64,000 bases of DNA from Ampullaceana balthica (taxonomy: Eukaryota; Mollusca; Gastropoda; Lymnaeidae): contig CALYLW010000130.1 in the NCBI GenBank assembly GCA_944989445.1, forward strand, positions 1,144,501 to 1,208,500. The letters are read 5' to 3'. This document shows positions 57,230 to 64,000 of the stretch, piece by piece. The translations under genes and the position numbers were made by a program. The notes below the pieces were generated by a model that was not told the origin of the DNA, did not search any database, and was given only the letters and a program-made list of their open reading frames with translations. Position 1 is the first letter of the stretch; each line of letters starts with the position of its first letter.

Positions 57230-58440
57230 CACTATATAGAATAGAAGAAAGGAAGTTGAGAGGGAGAGCTCGGTGTGTTGAAACACGAATGATATGACAT
57301 ATGGTTGCTGTGTTGAGAATAAAAGACTGTTTGCAATCTGATTTCCAGATTTCAACAATTTGTTGAGCTATATTATCTTGTCTACTAAGCCACCACTCGA
57401 GTACACATTTGGCGCTGCGAGCAGGGTAAAGATAGAAGTTTCAAAACAGTATTAACAATAAATCTAGAATGGAAAAAAGCTTCAGAAGTTCAAGGGCGAC
57501 GGCAGGGAAGAGCAATTTGTTAAGGAGGTCCGACTCCTCTTACAGTTGCAGCCCATGCCCCCAGCTGCAGCGGTCACATGGATCCTGGGTGCATTAGAGG
57601 GGCGTGCCCGTCTAGATATACTGGATCGTGCGTCTGAGGAAATTAACACTCCAGAAAAACTGCTGCGCATCATAGTGCAGAATCGGGGTGAACAGCGGGA
57701 TGCAAACGCCATTACCACAGCGTTCTACCAACGGCAACAGGGCCTGGGAGAGACAGTAGACAACTACGCGGCGGCGTTGCGAAGTCTGTTCCTGCTGGCG
57801 AACTCTGCCCGACCAGATATCCTGGCGGACGACACGCTAAGAGATGCATTTATTCCAAGGTCTTCAGCCAGCCGCCCTACGCCGTGACGTAAGAGCTTAT
57901 GCCAGATTACATGCTGGCAGCTCTTACGAAGATGTCCGGAAGGAGGCCCAGCATTGGATAAGGGAGGACTTCACTGATGTTGCCGCCACTGCCCAGCCCA
58001 TAGCAGCACCGGCGCCTGACCTCACTCAGCTGACGAGTCAACTGATGGCTCATATTGATAAGCAAGTTGCAGCTGTGGTTGAACGATACCACCTAGCATC
58101 CCAACAACACAGAAGTGACACTGACGCCCGGGTCAACCATGGGCAGCCAAACTTCAGACAGTCGATTCAACACCAGAAACACTCTCTTCGAAAAACATTA
58201 TATCTTTGGTGTAGTCAGAATGGCCACGCTGAGGAGGTCTGCTGTGCCAAGAGGAGGTATGTCGAGCACCACAATGGTACACCTCAATTCCTTAAAACCC
58301 AAGGTCTACCTGGTAACTGGGAAACTATGCCAAGACAGCCTGGGGGTCCAAGAGGCTCGCTCAGTGGCAATTACCTTCAGAAGACAATGTGTGCCTATGA
58401 CGTCGGATATCTCCCTTAAAGAGAGCACACCAACAAGAGA
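57230..58440 (+). mobile_element. LTR retrotransposon fragment: partial LTR, PBS-like site, gag
   Basis: LTR-like sequence (57230-57405) with an AATAAA at about 57319 precedes TTTGGCGCTGCGAGCAGGG at about 57408-57427, a typical primer-binding-site context for Gypsy-type elements. A gag-like coding region follows. No protease, reverse transcriptase or second LTR is present. The right side is cut off by the Helitron-like repeat starting near 58480. Confidence 0.65.
57471..58419 (+). pseudogene. Gypsy-like gag remnant
   Basis: Two overlapping frames encode consecutive parts of a Gag-like capsid protein. 57471-57887 (with PPAAAVTWILGALEGRARLD and ETVDNYAAALRSLFLLAN) corresponds to the capsid region. 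57844-58419, in the +1 frame, contains RRDVRAYARLHAGSSYEDVR and then a degenerate zinc knuckle, YLWCSQNGHAEEVC, whose first cysteine is replaced by tyrosine. A frame change near 57.86 kb and the ATG at 57469 lying out of frame mark decay. Gag would package element RNA in the cytoplasm. Assignment to Gypsy rather than another LTR clade is inferred from the layout. Confidence 0.65.
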
Positions 58441-58479
58441 GTCTCTCAAAGATCATGTCAGTCCTACGACAGATCGATG

Positions 58480-59081
58480 TAGGCCTGACAAGAATCACTC
58501 AATAACTTCCGAAAGTTTCATGCTTCTACCTACACGGGAAGTTGGAGCATTAGTGATGATTCTGTTTTTAATATAAGAAAAAAAATACATTTGGGCCCCC
58601 GGTCCCCAGTAAGTGATAATTTAAATACTTTTTCACCTGTTACCTTTGTGGAAGTGTACTTAACAACTACCCCAAGTTTCATGCTTCTACCCACACGGGA
58701 AATAGGAGAATTAGTTATTTTCAGTTGTTATATAGCTAATATAAGGAAAAAACTTCATTTGGGCCCCCGGCCCCCAGGATGTCATAATTTGAATATTTTT
58801 TTGTCTGTTACCATCGCAGGATTGTACTCAATAACTACCTAAAGTTTCATGCTTCTGCCTACTCGAGAAATAGGAGAATTAGTGATTTTCACATTTTATA
58901 TAGGCCATATAAGGAAAAAAAACGTTTTTGGTCCCCCGGCCCCCATGAATGTTAATCTTCCTTTATGCCAATTTTCGTCGCGAGAGGATACTCAATAACT
59001 TCCCAAAGTTTCACGCTTCTACCTACATGGAAAGTTGGAGAATTAGTGATGAGTCAGGACTTTGCCTTTCATTAGTATAGA
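58480..59081 (-). mobile_element. Helitron-like fragment with 170-bp modules
   Basis: Three to four modules of about 170 bp each contain GGGCCCCCGGCCCCCA (near 58594, 58765 and 58936), followed by a segment such as AAGTTTCATGCTTCTACC. On the minus strand the right edge reads TCTATACTAATGAAAGGCAA, a typical Helitron 5' start, and the base after it (59082) is T, as required. The CTAG end is not visible on the left. Confidence 0.6.
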
Positions 59082-59351
59082 TAAGCTTTTATTGGTGCTT
59101 GGTCTATGACTGAAGTTGTTAAGCCAAGAAAGAACTGAATAAAAGTACCCTGTACTTTGAAGTACCACATACTTCAGAATACAATGCTACTGAGCAAACT
59201 AGTTTAAAATGTAACAAATCATGACATTTTTATAATTGAATTATAGCATAATCATTATCAAAACTAACATGACAATATTTGGATTTGTTTTTAATTTCTC
59301 CAAATTAATTAATTAATTTTGTGAATCAAAAATGTTTCCTGTTTGACACAG

Positions 59352-59460
59352 AATGGCAGTTATATAATGGCGATGAAGGTTGAAGATGAAACCGGTTTTG
59401 TCATTGAGGAAGCAGCAAGAACTAGATGGGCTGCTGCAGTTTTGTCAGCTTGTGCAGATG
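59352..59460 (+). CDS. Candidate host exon, copy 1 of tandem array
   Basis: A 109-nt segment is bounded by a pyrimidine-rich acceptor (TTTCCTGTTTGACACAG) and a consensus donor (ATG then GTAAGG). One frame is fully open and, after NGSYI, reads MAMKVEDETGFVIEEAARTR and WAAAVLSACADG. It could start at the ATG at 59367 or be an internal exon. Its length is not a multiple of three, so splicing two copies together would shift the frame; only one copy per transcript could be used. I do not recognise the protein family. Exon status is inferred from splice signals, open frame and conservation among copies. Confidence 0.5.
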
Positions 59461-59894
59461 GTAAGGGAATGATTAATTAGGCCAATTAGAAATTTAAATG
59501 TTAATGTTTAAGTTTAACAATTATTTATCAAATAAGCTTTTATTGGTGCTTGGTCTATGCCTGAAGTTGTTAAGCCAAGAAAGAACTGAATAAAAGTACC
59601 CTGTTCTTTGAAGTACCACATACTTCAGAATAAAATGCTACTGAGCAAACTAGTTTAAAATGTAACAAATCATGACATTTTTATAATTGAATTACTAGCA
59701 TAATCATTATCAAAACTAACATGATAATATTTGGATTTGTTTTTAATTTCTCCAAATTAATTAATTAATTTTATGAATCAAAAATGTTTCCTGTTTGACA
59801 CAGAATGGCAGTTATATAATGGCGATGAAGCAGTGGCGGATTTAGCTATAGGGCAGGGGGGGCGGCTTGCCCCCCCGCGCCCCTGTTGGGTCTA

Positions 59895-61766
59895 AAATGG
59901 CGCCCACTAAAGACGCCCTCGATGAACACTATAAAGGTGTCACTAGAGCAGAAAAAAAGATTGCTAAACACGAAACTTCTAATCAACACCAAACTGCTTG
60001 CTAATTATCGTATTTCAAATGACGAAACTGTAATATCTGGTTTAAATCTCGCATCTGAATTATCGTCGACAATTGATAATGAAGTTAAGTCTGCACAATT
60101 CTTTTCTTTACTTATTGATTCAACCATTGATATATCTAGAATTGATCAGATGTCAGTTTATTTACGTTAATTTTTTAAAATCAGGACATGTTGTGGAAAG
60201 ATTTATAGGCTTTTATACTTTAGTAAACAGTGTTTGGATAGTGAAGTCAATAGTGCGCTCGCCTCACAAGCTGAGGGGCGTGGGATCTAGCCCACGTTAA
60301 AGCCACAAAAAAATGGAATAACTAACGCTAAGAAAGTCCTCCACTGACATGGAAGGGAGAGGGGGCGCCCACCAAGGTCTACCCAGCCCCGCCCCTAGTA
60401 AGTTCTAATGGAAACCTCCTACGACCACCGGTTATGGGACTTATAAAAAAATAAAATAAAAAATTAATTAATTAAAAATAAAAATGCTGCCACATTTGCT
60501 GAGAAGATATTGATTTCACACTTTGTCGAGGACAGGCATACTCTGGAGTGGCCTTCAAACTCAAATAAAGAAACTTTCACCCCATTGTTGTGCCCATATT
60601 TTGAATTTGGTTACTATCGAAGCAATGTCTGTAAACACTGATGTAGTTGTTTTTCGGCACAGCTTTAAGGTTGTTGGCATTCCTTACGTCTAGTTTACCA
60701 CGTCTACATACTCTTAAAGAACACCAAAAATCTCAATATGAATTAACAGTAGATACTCTGAAACGTCTTTCTGATACAATATGTGCAAGCCGTAAGCATG
60801 CAGTTGATGCAGTTGTTTGATCATTCTCTGATATTCTAGCCAAACTTGAAGATGTAAATTCAGGGGAATCAACAGAATATAAAGGAATTGTCAGAGCAGA
60901 AGCTATGGGACTATCTGTTTTAATAACACAATATTCTTTTGTTTTTCTGATGCTATTTGTACAAAAGTTATCTTCGTGTTATCAAACTACTTGCAACGAC
61001 TTTGCAAAACGTTGTTGGAAGAAATAAGTTTGTTGAAATGAGAAGCGATAAAGCTTTTTTAAATTCTGATTGTAGATGTCAAATCATTTATTAACGAACA
61101 TTGTTTCAAACTAGATGTTAAAACAGAATTTAAAGAAAAGCGAATTGCAAAAAAGAAAAGTATGGCAGGCGAACTTAGCAGAGATAAAATGGCTGATGAT
61201 CCAACTACACGCTTTAAATCTGAACGTACTTCACTATCACGGATTTACTTGTAACACAAATAGACATCGATTTAATGACTTTTGGAGCACAGTTACTTAT
61301 TTCTACTGTATTGATCCATCACAAATGTCGGAAGAAAATAAAGGTTATTTTCAAAGTACAATGTATATGCAAAATTTACAAAAACGACATTAACCTTGAA
61401 GAAGCAATCGTAGAATATGATACCTTCAAAGATTTGTATGCAATGATTTATTCGTCATTATCTAGTGAGCTACAACTTAAAAAGGTTCAGCCATTCTTGA
61501 CTGAAAAACAAATGGCATCAGGTATCCCTAATTTGTCAATAGTCTATAAAATTTTCTTGACTCTTCCTGTTAGCAGTGCTACTGCTGAAAGAAGTTTCAG
61601 TAGATTGAAACTCATCAAAAATTATTTGCGCTCAACAATGACAAACGAACGTCTGTCTGGATTGGCATTAATTTCAATTGAACGTGATCTAGCTGAGAAC
61701 GTTGACTTTGAATCAACGATAAATCGTTTTGCTTCAATGAAATCACGTAGAAAGCAATTTATATAG
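59895..61766 (+). pseudogene. hAT transposase pseudogene, internally deleted
   Basis: Segments in order: APTKDALDEHYKGVTRAEKK then HETSNQHQTAC (59.90-60.0 kb), resembling the end of the TTF-type zinc finger. ASELSSTIDNEVKSAQFFSL and LIDSTIDISRIDQMSVYLR (60.05-60.17 kb) mark the start of the catalytic domain around its first Asp. GHVVERFIGFYTLVNS (about 60.19-60.23 kb) follows. At 61.275-61.766 kb an open 163-codon frame ends in the hAT dimerisation domain, with LPVSSATAERSFSRLKLIKN and YLRSTMTNERLSGLALISIE. Frame changes, stops and a SINE break the middle. The C-terminal half is the best-preserved part. Confidence 0.85.
60228..60480 (+). mobile_element. tRNA-derived SINE-like insertion in hAT
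   Basis: 60245-60310 resembles a tRNA. There is an anticodon-arm-like CCTCACAAGCTGAGG, then CGTGGGATCTAGCCCACG as a T arm with a shortened loop and a decayed B box. A body with GGGGGCGCCCACCAAGG and an A-rich tail (60447-60480) follow. It interrupts the transposase reading between FYTLVNS and the following segments. The T loop is one base short and the residue before the anticodon is not U, so it is not a working tRNA gene. Confidence 0.6.
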
Positions 61767-61771
61767 GGCTC

Positions 61772-61900
61772 AGGGCTCTATCTTATCTTATCTATCTTAT
61801 CTTATACGTTACAGACGCTGCTTCTATACAGAAGACTATTGCGTCATATGCTTATCCATGGTTTGTGTTTAGTCCTTCATTCTTATTAGAGTTTTAAATG
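61772..61900 (-). mobile_element. LINE 3' end fragment
   Basis: The (TATCT)n-like run at 61779-61806 is the minus-strand GATAA tail. It is followed by the conserved 3' UTR (ACAGACGCTGCTTCTATACA, then CTTATCCATGG). It lies directly after the hAT transposase stop codon. Same family as 9628, 31071 and 34567. Confidence 0.75.
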
Positions 61901-61904
61901 TTTA

Positions 61905-63140
61905 TTTAAGGAACTTAAAATCATTGTTTGTGTAAAGTTCATTGATTTTCCCAAAGTTTGATGCTCAAACTTCCAGTGATAAATTATTTTTTTTTAAATT
62001 CTGAAGAGAATTGTTTAGTTTATTATATAATATTATTGGCACTCTTTGTGTGTGTGTTACTAATCCTGACCAATCCGCTCCACCAAAGTCTCTGTGTTTT
62101 TCATTATTTGTAGCATCAGATTAGCAGGCCTTAACCTAAACTATTTTGCCAGCTAAAATTCTCATTTCATTCTTTCAGATAGAAAACTATTACAAGAACT
62201 AAAAACAGTAGCTCTTAAAATTTTATTAGTAAAAATAAGTTGTTCCCTTTGCAACTAAGTTCATAATTTACTGTCATCTTTTTATCCTACATATGATATA
62301 TGCATATAATATTTATATGATAAATGATTTCTTTAATTATTTAGGACTTTTATTAATTATTAACATTTTATAAAATACATTATATTTTGTTTGCATTTGT
62401 GACCTGTTACTCTCCTGAATATAAAACAATTGTTTGTATATTGAAGAGATTCATTGCAATGGTTTGATGTAAACAAAAAGAATATTAAATAATTTACTTT
62501 GAATGATCAATGTAGCATTTATTATTTAACACTTAGTTATTTGTTTGAGTTACTGTCACTGCTATTTATGGCAAGCTGAACAAACTGGTGAGTTATCTTG
62601 CAGATAGCACAACAAACTATTGGAAGACTATAAAAAATTATCAAAACATTTTAGATATTTTATTTAGTCCAAAGACTATAAACTTATTATGATGAGTTTT
62701 CTATCTTAAAGTCTGCTCGGATATTCAGCAATTGAAAGTGGATTATGAGCAATTTAGATTTTGTCACAAATAACAGCTCCCAAATTAACTACCATTACCA
62801 TTTTCATAAATTCAATTGATTAACCATATCTACTTAAGACTATATATTTCTTTTTGTCTAGCATGTTGCCTCAGGGCTACTCTGAAAATGTACTGAACAC
62901 AAACAAAACACCTTAGATTTCATATTTGAAACTGCAGCAGTCTCTTAAGATGAAAACTTAGGCTATAAATTTAAATCTCAAGTAAGCAGAAATGTTTTTT
63001 TTCAACATAAAATATAGCAATAAGAGTGAATCTCGTATCAAATTTCTAATCTTCATTGCATAACCAGCAATTTAGACAAATGAATTTTAGTTCAATTTCA
63101 GCACCTAGAAATATTTGCACTAAGTGAATGAATTAAAAAC
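61905..63140. other. AT-rich 3' part of hAT element, nothing recognised
   Basis: Non-coding sequence between the transposase and the right terminal repeat. No nested element, satellite or open frame is supported. Confidence 0.55.
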
Positions 63141-63645
63141 ATTTTTTGCGGCGCCCCCTGAAATTCTCCTGGCCCCCCCACGCAGACAAACCTAAATCCG
63201 CCACTGCGATGAAGGTTTCATCTTCAGATGAAACCGGTTTTGTCATTGAGGAAGCAGCAAGAACTAGATGGGCTGCTGCAGTTTTGTCAGCTTGTGCAGA
63301 TGGTAAGCGAATGATTAATTAGGCCAATTAGAAATTTAAATGTTAATGTTTAAGTTTAACAATTATTTATCAAATAAGCTTTTATTGGTGCTTGGTCTAT
63401 GACCGAAGTTGTTAAGCCAAGAAAGAACTGAATAAAAGTACCCTGTACTTTGAAGTACCACATACTTCAGAATAAAATGCTACTGAGCAAACTAGTTTAA
63501 AATGTAACAAATCATGACATTTTTATAATTGAATTACTAGCATAATCATTATCAAAACTAACATGATAATATTTGGATTTGTTTTTAATTTCTCCAAATT
63601 AATTAATTAATTTTGTGAATCAAAAATGTTTCCTGTTTGACACAG

Positions 63646-63754
63646 AATGGCAGTTATATAATGGCGATGAAGGTTGAAGATGAAACCGGTTTTGTCATTG
63701 AGGAAGCAGCAAGAACTAGATGGGCTGCTGCAGTTTTGTCAGCTTGTGCAGATG
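63646..63754 (+). CDS. Candidate host exon, copy 3 of tandem array
   Basis: Matches copy 1 over the whole 109 nt with the same acceptor context (GACACAG), donor (GATG then GTAAGG) and open frame. It lies 451-452 bp from the start of the next unit. No transposon or palindrome is present, so copy 3 is as intact as copy 1. The window ends before the exon of the next unit. Confidence 0.5.
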
Positions 63755-64000
63755 GTAAGGGAATGATTAATTAGGCCAATTAGAAATTTAAATGTTAATG
63801 TTTAAGTTTAACAATTATTTATCAAATAAGCTTTTATTGGTGCTTGGTCTATGACCGAAGTTGTTAAGCCAAGAAAGAACTGAATAAAAGTACCCTGTAC
63901 TTTGAAGTACCACATACTTCAGAATAAAATGCTACTGAGCAAACTAGTTTAAAATGTAACAAATCATGACATTTTTATAATTGAATTACTAGCATAATCA

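Larger units (their letters stand above)
59831..63206 (+). mobile_element. hAT transposon inserted in exon copy 2
   Basis: Perfect 8-bp TSD CGATGAAG at 59823-59830 and 63207-63214. Terminal inverted repeats CAGTGGCGGATTTAG match at 15 of 15. Both subterminal regions are C/G-rich (59851-59885; 63150-63180). The transposase remnant runs 59895-61766 on the plus strand, with a SINE-like insertion near 60228-60480 and a LINE tail at 61772-61900. 61.9-63.14 kb is AT-rich without recognisable features. Confidence 0.94.
59804..63302 (+). pseudogene. Candidate host exon, copy 2, split by a hAT transposon
   Basis: The first 27 bases of the exon-like segment (59804-59830) end in the TSD CGATGAAG. The rest resumes at 63215 after the transposon and second TSD, and ends at 63302 before GTAAG. 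Immediately after the right TSD the sequence is altered to GTTTCATCTTCAGATGAAAC, a perfect palindrome that replaces the GTTGAAGATGAAAC of copies 1 and 3. Both changes disable this copy. Confidence 0.6.
59082..64000. repeat. 451-bp tandem unit array, each with one exon-like segment
   Basis: Units begin TAAGCTTTTATTGGTGCTTG at 59082, 59533, 63375 and 63827. The third spacing is inflated by the hAT at 59831-63206 and is otherwise also about 450 bp. Copies are nearly identical across both exon-like and intron-like parts; the few differences include AATACAATGC versus AATAAAATGC. The array continues past the window end. It could be a tandem exon/intron duplication, an array of small duplicated gene pieces, or a satellite that captured an exon. 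Confidence 0.93.

Overview
This window looks like repeat-rich intergenic (or very long intronic) DNA from an animal nuclear genome, not bacterial or organellar DNA. The base composition is AT-rich. Almost every recognisable coding fragment belongs to a transposable element. There are hAT transposons with 8-bp target-site duplications (TSDs), Helitrons, tRNA-derived SINE-like pieces, LINE 3' ends with short simple tails, and more than a dozen unrelated minisatellites. The mixture (ZMYM1-like and ZBED-like hATs, Helitrons, abundant CT/GT microsatellites, mini-Helitron concatemers) fits an invertebrate. A mollusc or other lophotrochozoan is my guess, at low confidence. No operon, CRISPR array, rRNA gene or intact tRNA gene was seen.

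Layout. 1-2682 is a purine-rich 17/19-bp satellite. 4.4-7.5 kb holds two more satellites (27-28 bp and 30 bp). 7.5-10.3 kb is mostly quiet. 10302-13149 is an old hAT element with an 8-bp TSD. 13.7-15.4 kb has two minisatellites and a small inverted-repeat element. 15673-20514 is a stack: a decayed ZMYM1-like hAT has been hit by a palindromic MITE, a 34-bp LINE tail, a solo LTR (itself carrying a hAT MITE) and a nearly complete ZBED-type hAT at 17652-20283. 21.4-26 kb is microsatellite plus a 17-bp satellite with higher-order structure. 27.4-30.3 kb and 34.9-37.2 kb are Helitron-like blocks, the second a head-to-tail concatemer interrupted by an assembly gap (35574-36142). 37.5-41.9 kb has four more minisatellites. 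42.6-47.9 kb holds two hAT elements, one of them with a LINE insertion. 47.9-53 kb is mostly quiet AT-rich sequence apart from one satellite and one MITE. 53-56.6 kb carries remnants of a pogo-type transposase, a LINE endonuclease and a protein-coding Helitron. 57.2-58.45 kb is a gag-only LTR retrotransposon fragment.

The right edge (59082 to the window end) is the only place where host coding sequence is plausible. A 451-bp unit is tandemly repeated. Each unit carries one open 109-nt segment bounded by good splice-site consensus, so it looks like a duplicated exon with its intron. One of these exon copies has been split by a 3376-bp hAT (59831-63206) with perfect 15-bp terminal inverted repeats and a perfect 8-bp TSD. 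The array runs off the end of the window.

Limits: boundaries of satellites and decayed elements are read by eye and are good to roughly 10-30 bases. Boundaries of elements with TSDs are exact as read. Family names rest on recognisable motifs, not on searches.
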